A stretch of DNA of 39,297 nt from an uncultured Pelagibacteraceae bacterium (GTDB taxonomy: Bacteria > Pseudomonadota > Alphaproteobacteria > Pelagibacterales > Pelagibacteraceae): contig CACLTO010000007.1 of the NCBI GenBank assembly GCA_902609915.1, positions 1 through 39,297 on the forward strand. Reading direction: 5' to 3'. The translations under genes and the position numbers were made by a program. Shown here piece after piece: positions 1-7,812 of this stretch; within the stretch, counting starts at the first letter, position 1, and the number at the start of each line of letters is the position of its first letter. The notes beneath the pieces were generated by a model. The model worked only from the letters and a program-made list of their open reading frames with translations, did no database searches and had not been told where the DNA came from.

Positions 1-1083
1 GATAAAAAAATTGATATATTGTTTGAGGCAATAGGTAAATCAGATGGTATTTCCAAAAAAGTTGTCGTCTTAGCTTTAAAAAATAAAATTAATGTCATCA
101 CACCAAACAAGGCTCTAATTGCCAAACATGGAAATGTATTATCAAAATTAGCTGAAAAAAATAATGTAAATTTAGAGTTTGAAGCAGCTGTTGCAGGAGG
201 AATCCCAATTCTCAGAACAATCAAAGAAGGTCTTGCTACAAATAAGATTAAAAAAGTTTATGGAATTTTAAATGGTACAACTAATTATATTTTAACTGAA
301 ATGGAAAATTCAAATGAGACTTTCGATAAAGTTTTAAAAAGGGCTCAACAATTTGGATATGCGGAACCTATTAATCCTAAATTAGATTTAAATGGATTTG
401 ATGCTTTTGCTAAAGTAAGAATTTTGTCAGCACTTTCGTTTAATAATCAAATTTCGAACCACAAATGTATTATGGAAGGTATTGAGAATATTGATTTAAA
501 AGATATAAAAATTGCAAGCCAACTAAATTTAAGAATTAAATTATTGGGTATCTCAGAAATGATAAATGGTCGCTTGTTTGAAACAGTGCATCCATGCTTA
601 GTAAGTAAAGATACATACATAGGTAATGTTAGCGGTGTTATGAATGCTGTTATAACAGAAGGAAAACCAGTTGGTGAAAGTATTTTACAAGGTGAAGGTG
701 CTGGAGCCGGACCTACATCTTCATCATTATTATCTGATTTACTATCAATTTTACGAGGTAATATAAGATATCCCTTTGGTGTGTCTTCGGATAAAAGAAA
801 AATTGTAAAAGTTTTTAACAAGGATGAATATTCTAATTCTTTATATTTGAGATTTGAAGTTAAAGACAAACAGGGTGTTCTTTCATCTATAACAAATCGA
901 CTATCTAAATATAAAATTTCAGTAAAAAGAATAATGCAGACTCCTAACAAAAAAATGAGTACAGCAACTATTGTAATAATTACTCATAAAACAACAGAAA
1001 AAAATGCGAGAAATTGCTTATCAATATTTAATAAAAAAGGAAATATTCTTAAATTTCCAACATTAATTAGACTACATAATTAA
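1..1083 (+). CDS. hom: Homoserine dehydrogenase, 5' end cut by the window edge
   Basis: NAD(P)-dependent reduction of aspartate semialdehyde to homoserine, the branch point to threonine and methionine; cytosolic. The open frame runs through base 1, so the N-terminal GxGxxG nucleotide-binding segment lies outside the window. Family signatures are present: TPNKAL, the GGIPILRTIKEGL block, NGTTNYILTEM, and the catalytic region PKLDLNGFDAFAKVRIL, where family members usually have DPxxDvxGxDaaxK. The last ~75 residues (RFEVKDKQGVLSSITNRLSKY onward, given here in part) form a C-terminal ACT domain, which in this family usually mediates threonine feedback. The TAA stop shares its last A with the ATG of the next gene, so the two are probably translationally coupled. 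Identification is firm; only the start is missing. Confidence 0.95.
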   Translation, partial: DKKIDILFEAIGKSDGISKKVVVLALKNKINVITPNKALIAKHGNVLSKLAEKNNVNLEFEAAVAGGIPILRTIKEGLATNKIKKVYGILNGTTNYILTEMENSNETFDKVLKRAQQFGYAEPINPKLDLNGFDAFAKVRILSALSFNNQISNHKCIMEGIENIDLKDIKIASQLNLRIKLLGISEMINGRLFETVHPCLVSKDTYIGNVSGVMNAVITEGKPVGESILQGEGAGAGPTSSSLLSDLLSILRGNIRYPFGVSSDKRKIVKVFNKDEYSNSLYLRFEVKDKQGVLSSITNRLSKYKISVKRIMQTPNKKMSTATIVIITHKTTEKNARNCLSIFNKKGNILKFPTLIRLHN

Positions 1084-1979
1084 TGGAAATTTATATCAAA
1101 ATTTTTGAAGTTATATTTCCTGTATTTTTTGTTATTGGTGTTGGCTATTACATAGGTAAAAAAAACCCTAAATTCGACACTAATTTTATAACAAATTTTG
1201 CCGGAACAATTGGTACTCCTGCAATGATTTTTTATACTGTTACAACTACTGGTATTACATTAGGTATTTTTATTCATTATTTTACTTATGCTGTAATAAT
1301 GATTGGTGGTTTTGCATTTATCGGAGTTGTACTTCTTTTTTTTCTTAAAAAGGATCTAAGTATGGAATTACCACCTTTAATACTTCCTAACACAGGTAAT
1401 ATGGGTGTTCCAATTTGTTTATTTGCATATGGCACACAAGGCTTAGGTGTAGCATCTGCCATAGCCTCTGTTATCATATTATTTCATTTTACATTAGGTG
1501 TTTTTTTAGCAAAAAAAAGATTCTCTTTTGATATACTAATAAAAAGTCCACCTGTATATGCCATTATTGTATCTGTTATTTTTTTATATTTTGAGATTAA
1601 AACACCACTATTTCTAGAAAACACAACATTTCTTTTAACTTATGCAACAATATTTTTAGTCTTAATGGCATTAGGCGTTGCCTTAACAAGATTTAAATTC
1701 ACATATAAGAACTCAATTATACTTTCCTTGTGGAGAGTAATATTAGGACCTGTTATAGCCTATATTGTAATATATTACTTTGATTTGTCTGGATTTGCGG
1801 CTGGTGTATTGCTTATTCAAAGTGCGATGCCAAGTGCCATATTAAACTACTTAGTGGGTAGCATGTATTCACCAAAAAAAGTAGTTGATAGTATTGCCGG
1901 TACGATAGTTATATCAACTTTAATGTCCTTTATTACAATTCCAGTCGTAGTTTTCTTTGCTTTAAAATACTTTAATTAA
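1083..1979 (+). CDS. AEC-family (auxin efflux carrier-like) permease
   Basis: A 298-residue inner-membrane protein with about ten hydrophobic helices in two five-helix halves, typical of the AEC/PF03547 transporters that move organic acids or amino-acid-like solutes. The N-terminus starts IFEVIFPVFFVIGVGYYIG, the usual first helix with a GYxxG turn. The conserved mid-protein LPNTGNMGVPI motif, the family's crossing-helix signature, is at about residues 100-110. The C-terminal half has the counterpart QSAMPSAILNYL at about 246-257. It starts inside the hom stop codon (TAATG) and is followed 18 bp later by a second permease, so an operon is likely. The substrate cannot be read from sequence; an amino-acid or carboxylate substrate linked to homoserine/threonine metabolism is only a guess from context. 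Confidence 0.88.
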   Translation: MEIYIKIFEVIFPVFFVIGVGYYIGKKNPKFDTNFITNFAGTIGTPAMIFYTVTTTGITLGIFIHYFTYAVIMIGGFAFIGVVLLFFLKKDLSMELPPLILPNTGNMGVPICLFAYGTQGLGVASAIASVIILFHFTLGVFLAKKRFSFDILIKSPPVYAIIVSVIFLYFEIKTPLFLENTTFLLTYATIFLVLMALGVALTRFKFTYKNSIILSLWRVILGPVIAYIVIYYFDLSGFAAGVLLIQSAMPSAILNYLVGSMYSPKKVVDSIAGTIVISTLMSFITIPVVVFFALKYFN

Positions 1980-1997
1980 TCTATATCCTTTAAATTC

Positions 1998-2849
1998 ATG
2001 AAGGCTATAATTTTTAATCTTTTAGCGTGGGTTATGCTGCCAATTATGGATGGATTTGCGAAATATTTGAGCGCAGATCTTCCTGTTTTCCAAATTACAT
2101 GGGCAAGGTATTTTTTTACAGTTGCATTTACTCTTCCAATTATGTTTTTCTTTTTTAGAGAAAATCTTGTTTGGACTGATAAACCAAAACTACAATTTAT
2201 AAGAGGTCTAATTCTGTTAACAGCAAATATTTGTTTTTTTTATGCAATTTCTGTAATTTCTTTAGCAAAAGCATTAACTTTAGCTTTTGTTGCACCTTTA
2301 ATTGTTACAGCCTTTTCTCCAGTTTTTTTAGGCGAGAAGGTAGGATTTAGAAGATGGTCTGCAGTAATTATAGGTTTCATAGGTTCTTTAGTAGTTATAA
2401 GACCTGGTTTTGTGGAAATTAACTTAGCAAGCATAGCCGCTCTTGGAACAGGTGTAATGTATGGATTTTATTTAATCATTACTCGTAAACTAAGTACTTC
2501 AGATAATCCTTTATTAACTTTATTATTAACCGGTGTAGTAGGGGTCGTAATCATTTCTACTGTAATGCCTTTTGTTTGGGTTAAGCCTACCTCATATCAG
2601 TGGTCTATGATGGCTGCTATAGGAATATTTGCATGTATCGGTCATTTTTTTTTAATATTATCTCTTAAATATGCTGATGCCTCTAAATTAGCTCCATTTA
2701 GCTACTTTGAGATTATTACAAACATCATTATAGGTTATTATTTCTTTAGGGATTTTCCAGATAACTGGACTTTTCTAGGATTATTTATTATTGTTTTAAG
2801 TGGTATCTACATCTCGAGAAGAGAGAACTTGGTTAAAAAAATAAAATAA
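1998..2849 (+). CDS. EamA/DMT-superfamily transporter
   Basis: A 283-residue polytopic membrane protein with about ten helices arranged as two EamA repeats (roughly residues 5-135 and 145-275). The first repeat ends with the typical LGEKVGFRRWSAVIIGFIGSL, and the second has YFEIITNIIIGYYFFRDFPD. Members of this superfamily export amino acids (RhtA-type threonine/homoserine exporters, YdcZ, RhaT relatives) or import metabolites such as S-adenosylmethionine. It lies 18 bp after an AEC permease and follows hom, so it is probably the third gene of that operon; a role in amino-acid efflux is plausible but inferred. The ATG is the first in-frame methionine and begins the first hydrophobic helix. 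No odd features. Confidence 0.85.
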   Translation: MKAIIFNLLAWVMLPIMDGFAKYLSADLPVFQITWARYFFTVAFTLPIMFFFFRENLVWTDKPKLQFIRGLILLTANICFFYAISVISLAKALTLAFVAPLIVTAFSPVFLGEKVGFRRWSAVIIGFIGSLVVIRPGFVEINLASIAALGTGVMYGFYLIITRKLSTSDNPLLTLLLTGVVGVVIISTVMPFVWVKPTSYQWSMMAAIGIFACIGHFFLILSLKYADASKLAPFSYFEIITNIIIGYYFFRDFPDNWTFLGLFIIVLSGIYISRRENLVKKIK

Positions 2850-3299
2850 TAGGTATGATTTATTTACTAATATCTAAAGTATTACATCAAGTAAATATTT
2901 TAAACTACTGTTTTTATTGTATTTTTTATAATATTAGATATTATAAAATAAAGACTAATTTTGAATATAAATACATAAATTTACTATAATAGATGCTGAG
3001 TTTTCGCTAAATTATAAAAATGTCAAAAAATCCAACAAAATTGAGCTTTTTTAAACATACCAAATATGAAATTGATTGAAAAATAGGGTGGTCTAAAAGT
3101 GTTGATATAGTTGAATAGTAAAGCGATGCAATAATTGAATATACCATTTAAAAGCCCATAGAGGGGTCTATTTTAACTGTAGTCTCATATATGGTACAAC
3201 TAAAGGGGGAAATTTGCAATTTTTAATGAGATTAGGTAAAATTATCAAAAAATGTTGATTTTAAAGACTTTTTTAATGTAAAAAAGCCCTAAAATAGGC
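2850..3299. other. 450-bp AT-rich stretch without a convincing gene
   Basis: This is unusually long for so compact a genome. It holds a perfect 11-bp palindrome (2924-2948, listed separately) and otherwise AT-rich sequence. A 46-codon minus-strand frame (3007-3147, starting MVYSIIASLYYSTIS) is open. A plus-strand frame from 3019 reads MSKNPTKLSFFKHTKYEID and then meets repeated in-frame stops up to about 3230. Neither has a recognisable domain, and the number of stops is about what chance gives at this composition. I see no RNA gene here. Together with the GC-rich block further on, it looks like decaying accessory DNA. Confidence 0.4.
2924..2948. terminator. Perfect A/T palindrome downstream of the EamA gene
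   Basis: TTTTATAATAT, then TAG, then ATATTATAAAA: an 11-bp perfect inverted repeat with a 3-nt loop, 75 bp after the transporter stop codon. It is flanked by a T-run upstream and an A-rich run downstream. The stem contains only A and T, so it would be a weak terminator; it could equally be a protein-binding palindrome. Confidence 0.3.
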
Positions 3300-3300
3300 C
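3280..3300 (-). terminator. Possible intrinsic terminator of the alkyltransferase gene
   Basis: Read on the minus strand, a short imperfect hairpin (a core of CCTA paired with TAGG around a 3-nt loop, with one outer G-C pair after a mismatch) directly follows the stop codon and is followed by six U residues. The stem is short, so this is tentative. Confidence 0.35.
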
Positions 3301-3575
3301 TAAATTACTACCTTTTCAGATCTAAGTAATTTGAGCTTTTGCTTAATTCCACCTTTCCCAGAGTAGCCTCCAAGATATCCATCAGATCTAATCACTCTAT
3401 GACAGGGGATTTTTGGAGCATATGGGTTTTTAGCACAAGCATTAGCGACAGCACGAGCTGATTTAGGGCTTTTTATGCCAATAGCCACCTGTTTGTAAGT
3501 CTTAACCTTGCCTTTTGGTATGGTTTTTAGATATTTCCAGACTTTTAATTGAAATTTTGTTCCTTTACGACTCAT
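3300..3575 (-). CDS. ogt: Small O6-alkylguanine-DNA alkyltransferase-type protein (catalytic domain only)
   Basis: A 91-residue protein equal to the C-terminal DNA-binding/catalytic domain of Ogt/MGMT proteins, which transfer alkyl groups from O6-alkylguanine in DNA to a cysteine. The first half, TKFQLKVWKYLKTIPKGKVKTY, is the usual FQxxVWxxLxxIPxGxxxTY block. ARAVANACAKNP is the helix-turn-helix with the arginine finger, and PCHRVI carries the acceptor cysteine at about residue 59. The length matches alkyltransferase-like (ATL) proteins, but those replace the cysteine (PWHR), so this one may still be active. The N-terminal domain of full-length Ogt (~160-180 aa) is absent, with no frame for it upstream. 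It stands alone, next to the GC-rich block. Confidence 0.88.
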   Translation of the reverse strand: MSRKGTKFQLKVWKYLKTIPKGKVKTYKQVAIGIKSPKSARAVANACAKNPYAPKIPCHRVIRSDGYLGGYSGKGGIKQKLKLLRSEKVVI

Positions 3576-3599
3576 TATTAAAAAAACCCCTGTTTCCTT

Positions 3600-3759
3600 A
3601 CACTTTTAAGGGTGCAAAGAACAGTTGTTTTCGCACGTCGTTGATGCGCTACCGCCATGCCTCCCGCTCCACATGTTCAGCGATGCTTTGTGAAGCTTTC
3701 TGCCCTCTGGAATTGTACCTCTCGGCTTTTCTCCAATTGGCCAGTTAAGAGTTGCCTCT
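3600..3759. other. Anomalous GC-rich block, unidentified (degraded foreign gene or structured RNA)
   Basis: About 150 bp of near-balanced base composition inside DNA that is otherwise roughly three-quarters A+T. On the minus strand one frame reads LANWRKAERYNSRGQ (and on through a helical, charged stretch ending EHVEREAWR), then a TAG, then RINDVRKQLFFAPLKV and a stop. This looks protein-like but is interrupted and has no start codon. The minus strand is also upstream of the alkyltransferase start and can form small hairpins, for example CGCAU/GUGCG at about 3632-3648. None of the conserved cores of tmRNA, RNase P RNA, SRP RNA or tRNA is visible. I cannot decide between a transferred gene fragment and an RNA element. 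Confidence 0.45.
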
Positions 3760-3856
3760 TAATTCATTTATATTGTAACAAATAATAGTTATTAGATGTA
3801 TCACTTTTTAGGTGATTCTTTTTTTTTTTTAATTTTTTGTGAATAGTGGGGATAAA

Positions 3857-4033
3857 TCATGTTTTAAATAGCAATATAAAATAGCTTAATAAGAACAAAA
3901 TCGCCATTATGCTCAAAAAAATTGTATTAATGCTTTTACCTGTATTTCTATATTGAATTAAACTCAAAATAATAAAACCAATTGAGCTGATCAAAAACCA
4001 TACTGCAGGAATTTCTCCATCAATTGAACCCAT
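3857..4033 (-). CDS. Small two-helix membrane protein divergent from the recombinase
   Basis: A 58-residue frame starting MGSIDGEIPAVWFLISSIG, with two hydrophobic helices (about residues 10-26 and 36-56) separated by a short polar turn, QYRNTGKS. It has no known domain that I recognise. It starts 74 bp from the recombinase gene on the opposite strand, so the two share a divergent promoter region containing a palindrome. No Shine-Dalgarno sequence is evident, which is common in such AT-rich genomes. It could be a recombinase-linked accessory protein or an unrelated small membrane protein. Coding status rests on the hydrophobic pattern and uninterrupted frame only. Confidence 0.5.
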   Translation of the reverse strand: MGSIDGEIPAVWFLISSIGFIILSLIQYRNTGKSINTIFLSIMAILFLLSYFILLFKT

Positions 4034-4050
4034 AAGTTTAATTTAAACTA

Positions 4051-4104
4051 TTGACATTTAAATTCACCTATTATATAACTTCCGATAATTAATGGTTATC
4101 GGAA
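4051..4104 (+). promoter_or_regulatory. Recombinase promoter with operator-like palindrome
   Basis: TTGACA (4051-4056) and TATAAC (4074-4079) are spaced 17 bp, a good sigma-70-type promoter. Immediately after the -10, TTCCGATAA (4080-4088) and TTATCGGAA (4096-4104) form a perfect 9-bp inverted repeat around a 7-bp centre, covering the expected transcription start and ending 3 bp before the ATG. The position suggests a repressor operator or an mRNA hairpin occluding the start codon. Confidence 0.55.
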
Positions 4105-4107
4105 TAT

Positions 4108-5064
4108 ATGAGTGATTTAAAAAAACCTTATTCAATTTTTCAAATAAAGCCTAAGGTTAAATCTAGTAATTTAACTCAAATTAAACAGCTTGAGGAAGAT
4201 ACTTTAAAAAATCTTCATAATTCTAAAGCAACAAATACTTTAAGGGCCTATAAGTCAGATTTTAGTGATTTTTCAGCTTTCTGCTTGAATAATGGTTTTT
4301 CGTCAATTCCTACACAACCTAAAACCATAGCTCTATATTTAACTCATCTCTCAAAATCATCAAAATTCAGCACTTTAAAAAGAAGAATTGCCTCAATAAG
4401 CGTTATACATAAATTAAAAGGGCACTATTTAGATACTAAGCATCCTATAATAATGGAAAATTTACATGGAATTAAGCGTACTTTGGGATCGAGACAAAAA
4501 GCAAAAAAACCATTATTAATCAACGATTTAAAAAATATAATTAATCTAATACCTAAAGAAAAAATAAGAGACAAATCACTAATATTGGTTGGTTTTGCTG
4601 GAGGCTTCAGAAGATCTGAACTTGTAAATATCAATTATGAAGATATTGAATTTGTTGAAGAAGGCGTAAAAATCCTTATTAAAAGATCTAAAACTGATCA
4701 ATCTGGAGAGGGAATTATTAAGGCAATCCCCTACTTTGATAATCAAGAATTTTGCCCCGTTATAGCACTTAAAGAATATATAAATCTCAAATTTTTTAAT
4801 AAAAATGAAGGTAAAGTATTCGAGATATCAGACAAATCAGTGGCTCTTATCATTAAAAAATACGCAGAAAAATCTGGCTTGGACTCATCGAAATATGCAG
4901 GACATAGTTTAAGATCTGGATTTGCCACCACTGCTGCAGAATTTGGTGCTGAGGAAAGAAATATAATGGCTATGACAGGTCATAAATCGACAGAAATGGT
5001 AAGAAAATATATTAAAGAAGCTAATTTGTTTAAAAACAATGCTTTAAATAAAATAAAACTTTAA
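4108..5064 (+). CDS. Tyrosine recombinase / phage-type integrase
   Basis: A 318-residue site-specific recombinase. Residues ~25-125 are the SAM-like core-binding domain (NTLRAYKSDFSDFSAFC), and ~135-315 the catalytic domain. All catalytic residues can be placed: Arg168 in GFRRSEL, Lys195 in KRSKTDQ, His266/Arg269 in GHSLRSG, His292 in TGHKS and the nucleophile Tyr301 in RKYIKEA. It is therefore probably active. Length and layout fit integrases of small genomic islands better than XerC/D. It has its own promoter with a palindrome over the start, and its stop overlaps by 4 bp the stop of the convergent glycosyltransferase gene at the end of the glycan cluster. It is the only recombinase in the window and could serve the islands at 24-34 kb in trans, though that is speculation. 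Confidence 0.92.
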   Translation: MSDLKKPYSIFQIKPKVKSSNLTQIKQLEEDTLKNLHNSKATNTLRAYKSDFSDFSAFCLNNGFSSIPTQPKTIALYLTHLSKSSKFSTLKRRIASISVIHKLKGHYLDTKHPIIMENLHGIKRTLGSRQKAKKPLLINDLKNIINLIPKEKIRDKSLILVGFAGGFRRSELVNINYEDIEFVEEGVKILIKRSKTDQSGEGIIKAIPYFDNQEFCPVIALKEYINLKFFNKNEGKVFEISDKSVALIIKKYAEKSGLDSSKYAGHSLRSGFATTAAEFGAEERNIMAMTGHKSTEMVRKYIKEANLFKNNALNKIKL

Positions 5065-5930
5065 ATCAATTTATATAATGAAGTAATATATAGAAGAATA
5101 GAAAAAATTCTTAACAAGTTTTTAAAAGATTTTTTAAATTTGAATGTAATAAAGCTAAATATCATCCTTTGAATATAATCAATAAGTTGAATAGTTAAGT
5201 TTGTATATAATTTTAATTTTGATAAATTCTTATTTATATATATGAATTCCGAAATTTTATGAATTAAAGATAATTTAGCGTTAGACATAAAACTTTTCTC
5301 AGAAGACATACCCTCCATATGGATCATTTTTGAAGAAGGAGTTTCAATAACCGTTTTGTTAAACTTATAAACTCTGTCGCATATCTCATTATCTTCAAAG
5401 TACATAAAAAAATCTTTATCAAAACCACCAATTTTATTAAAAAATTCTCTATCCATAAAAAAGGCACATCCAATAGCATAATCGTAACAGGTGTCTCCTT
5501 CTGCAAAATTTTTATTTTTTATAAATTCTTTGTTAAATATTTTTTTAAAATAAGATTTAGAGCCATTTGTTTTTCTCTCATTAGCTTGTGAGAATAAACT
5601 AGGAACAAGTATCCCAATATTATCATACAAATTTTTTTTATTATAAAGTGCTAATATTGATTTTTCATCAACTATAATATCAGGATTCAAAATTAGAATA
5701 AATTTCGTATGAGCATTGGAAACACCTAAATTATTAGCTTGCCCATAACCTATATTTTTTAAAGTGTTAATAAATCGTATATTGTCAATATACTTGACTA
5801 AATTATAAGTTCTTTCACAGTTAGAATTATCAATTATTATAGTTTTAAAAAATTTTAAAACTTTTAAATTTTTCTTAATTAAATCATAACTTTTGTAACA
5901 AACAATTATTATTGTTATATCATTATACAT
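5061..5930 (-). CDS. GT2 family glycosyltransferase (rhamnosyltransferase-like)
   Basis: A 289-residue glycosyltransferase with a GT-A fold, likely adding a sugar to a surface polysaccharide at the inner face of the membrane. The N-terminus (DITIIIVCYKSYDLI) is the nucleotide-sugar strand-helix unit. ILNPDIIV at about 77-84 carries the NPD variant of the DxD metal site common in WbbL-type rhamnosyltransferases, and FMYFEDNEICDRV at about 177-189 carries the acidic ED catalytic motif. The final ~60 residues are hydrophobic and probably membrane-associated. It is the last gene of a minus-strand glycan cluster (10678 to 5061) and is 2 bp from the preceding GT4 gene. Donor and acceptor cannot be read from sequence. 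Confidence 0.88.
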   Translation of the reverse strand: MYNDITIIIVCYKSYDLIKKNLKVLKFFKTIIIDNSNCERTYNLVKYIDNIRFINTLKNIGYGQANNLGVSNAHTKFILILNPDIIVDEKSILALYNKKNLYDNIGILVPSLFSQANERKTNGSKSYFKKIFNKEFIKNKNFAEGDTCYDYAIGCAFFMDREFFNKIGGFDKDFFMYFEDNEICDRVYKFNKTVIETPSSKMIHMEGMSSEKSFMSNAKLSLIHKISEFIYINKNLSKLKLYTNLTIQLIDYIQRMIFSFITFKFKKSFKNLLRIFSILLYITSLYKLI

Positions 5931-5932
5931 GG

Positions 5933-6928
5933 TTAATTGTTCTTAATCGTTTTTAACCATTTAGAGATAATCTTATTTAAGTGAAATTTTTTTGAGTAAT
6001 TATAACAATATTTGATAATGTTTATATTAATCTTAGAATTACTTAAATATAAAATTTTATTTCCTAGTTCCTTGAAATTACTAACTATAAATCCGTTCTT
6101 ATTATTTATAGTAAAATCCTCCAATGCTGTTTTACCAAAGGTAATAATTGGAAGTCCACATGAATTGGCTTCTAAAGCATTAAGACAAAATGTTTCGTCA
6201 TAACCTAAGCAAATCATTGCTAAAGATTTATTATAAATTGTTCTAAGTTTGTGTTTTGAAACTCTTTTAAAGAAATATATATTTCTATTTTGATAATATT
6301 TCAATTTAGATTTGAATTTTTTTTTACTAATACCGTATATATAAAGTTTCAAATCTTTTCTGTTAGCGAAAATTTTTTCTGACCATAAATCTAAAAGTTG
6401 ATATAATCCTTTATCACGCTGAACACTCCATATAAATATTTTTTTTCTTTTGAAATTAGGTTTATTTTTTTCATAAACAGAAGGTAAAAAGTTTGATAAA
6501 ACCTGTCTTCTTTTAAATAAATAAAATTGAGATGTAATTTTATTTAGATAGCTACTTACAAAAATTGCATTAATATTATTAGATAATATGGGAAATAATA
6601 AACCTTTTCTTAAAGATTTTTCTATTGCTAAAGTATTATGAAGCCACAAAAATTTTTTCGCCTCTTTGAAATAGTCAAATATTTTTGAATTATTCGAACT
6701 TATTATAACATCAAAGTTATATTTTTTATGATCTAGTTTATTAATTGGTATATTAATAATTCTATTTTTTTTTGTAATTTCATTACAATATGTAGATAAG
6801 TAAACCTCAAAATCAAAGTTGGTTAATTTTTTTGCCAATTCAATATTTAAAGTTTCAATTCCACCAAGTTGATTTAAGAATTTTGATTTTAAATTAAATT
6901 TAAATGGACAATAAAACAATATTTTCAT
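5933..6928 (-). CDS. GT4 family glycosyltransferase
   Basis: A 331-residue GT-B-fold glycosyltransferase. The N-terminus has LGGIETLNIELAKKL, the acceptor-side GGxE loop. The C-terminal half has IYGISKKKF, the HKLRTIYNKSLAMICLGYDETF segment in part, and ALEANSCGLPIITFGKTALEDF, which resembles the usual E-x7-E nucleotide-sugar-binding region (ETFCLNALEA). It lies between two GT2 genes with 2-bp and 1-bp junctions, so it is translated as part of the same operon. The protein is somewhat short for GT4 (usually 350-400 aa) but both lobes are present. Like its neighbours it is very rich in Lys, Asn and Ile, even for this genome. The sugar is unknown. Confidence 0.87.
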   Translation of the reverse strand: MKILFYCPFKFNLKSKFLNQLGGIETLNIELAKKLTNFDFEVYLSTYCNEITKKNRIINIPINKLDHKKYNFDVIISSNNSKIFDYFKEAKKFLWLHNTLAIEKSLRKGLLFPILSNNINAIFVSSYLNKITSQFYLFKRRQVLSNFLPSVYEKNKPNFKRKKIFIWSVQRDKGLYQLLDLWSEKIFANRKDLKLYIYGISKKKFKSKLKYYQNRNIYFFKRVSKHKLRTIYNKSLAMICLGYDETFCLNALEANSCGLPIITFGKTALEDFTINNKNGFIVSNFKELGNKILYLSNSKININIIKYCYNYSKKFHLNKIISKWLKTIKNN

Positions 6929-7812
6929 TAATCAATTTTTATTAATTTTAATGTCTTATAATAGATAAAAGAAATTTTATCTTTGATAATTGAAATAAAA
7001 TAACCAATATTTTTGTTAGGACCTATTAATTGTTCATTATGTATATAATTAGCTTTTAGATAAAATTTTTTAAAGGTTTTTATTGAGATACCCCATTTAA
7101 GTAAAAAAATTTTATTTGCCTTCGATCCCTGGTTTTTTCTAAATAAATTTAAATTTTTTTTTCTTATAGTTATGGAACCAAAGTGATATACTTTAGATTT
7201 ACCTAAACACTGAAAGAACCTAACACCAGCATTCCATAGTTTCATGTTAAAATCAGGATCTGATCCTGCACCTGGTGAAAATTCTTCGCTAAAGCCACCA
7301 ACTTGATTCCACATATCACGATGTATTAAGTGTGGAGCCCAAGTCGATCCCTGGAAATCATTGTGATCAAGTTTTTCATAATTATTTAGTAGTAAATTTT
7401 CATCAAATTTATCCACTGTTTCACCTGCATTAAAATTTAAATGACCATTTAACTTTGGGTCGCCATTTATCATTATACTTGATAGATAAAATTTTTTGTC
7501 ACCCAGTTCATTAACACGATTAATCAAAATTTTGTCCCATTTAGGTAAAAAATACATGTCATCATGTGAATACAAAATGTAATCAAAATTACTTTTTTTT
7601 GAAATTTGATTGCAAGCTTTACATAGTCCTACGTTAATTTTTGAGTGTGTAAATATAATTTTTTTTTCTTTTAAATATTCAATCGTTCCATCTGATCCCT
7701 CATTAACATGAACTAATATCTCATTTTCATAAAACGAATTTTTTTTTAGACTATTTATACAAAGTTTTAGATAATTTAGATTGTTAAAAGAGGGTATTAT
7801 GATTGATATCAT
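6928..7812 (-). CDS. GT2 family glycosyltransferase
   Basis: A 294-residue GT-A-fold glycosyltransferase. ISIIIPSFNNLNYLKLCINS is the canonical GT2 start (PSFNN). YSHDDMYFLPKWD at about 100-112 supplies the DD metal-binding motif, and WNQVGGFSEEFSPGAGSDPD at about 168-187 is the late catalytic region. It overlaps the next gene by 1 bp and the preceding FkbM gene by 4 bp, consistent with coupled translation in the glycan cluster. Function is addition of one sugar in a surface glycan; which one cannot be told. Confidence 0.88.
   Translation of the reverse strand: MISIIIPSFNNLNYLKLCINSLKKNSFYENEILVHVNEGSDGTIEYLKEKKIIFTHSKINVGLCKACNQISKKSNFDYILYSHDDMYFLPKWDKILINRVNELGDKKFYLSSIMINGDPKLNGHLNFNAGETVDKFDENLLLNNYEKLDHNDFQGSTWAPHLIHRDMWNQVGGFSEEFSPGAGSDPDFNMKLWNAGVRFFQCLGKSKVYHFGSITIRKKNLNLFRKNQGSKANKIFLLKWGISIKTFKKFYLKANYIHNEQLIGPNKNIGYFISIIKDKISFIYYKTLKLIKID

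Noticed and set aside
447-950. 167-codon minus-strand frame inside homoserine dehydrogenase
   Set aside because: It is antisense to a clearly conserved gene and has no family features.
3007-3147. 46-codon minus-strand frame as a small gene
   Set aside because: No ribosome-binding site, no recognisable pattern and only one weak hydrophobic stretch; open frames of this length arise by chance.
3019-3230. Plus-strand frame MSKNPTKLSFFKHTKYEID followed by more coding-like text across stops, as a pseudogene
   Set aside because: It meets about as many in-frame stops as expected by chance at this composition, and I recognise no family in the pieces.
3515-3748. 77-codon plus-strand frame across the GC-rich block
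   Set aside because: It overlaps the alkyltransferase start antisense and is open mainly because of the GC-rich composition; the protein looks random.
3600-3759. GC-rich block as tmRNA, RNase P RNA, SRP RNA or a tRNA
   Set aside because: None of the conserved cores (T-arm GTTCGA, GGAAGGAAGCAG-like SRP loop, GAGGAAAGTCC of RNase P) is present on either strand.
2850-4107. Search for a duplicate of the tRNA-Glu 3' end as left att site of the glycan cluster
   Set aside because: Only a 7-base match (ACCGCCA inside the GC-rich block) was seen, which is not enough.
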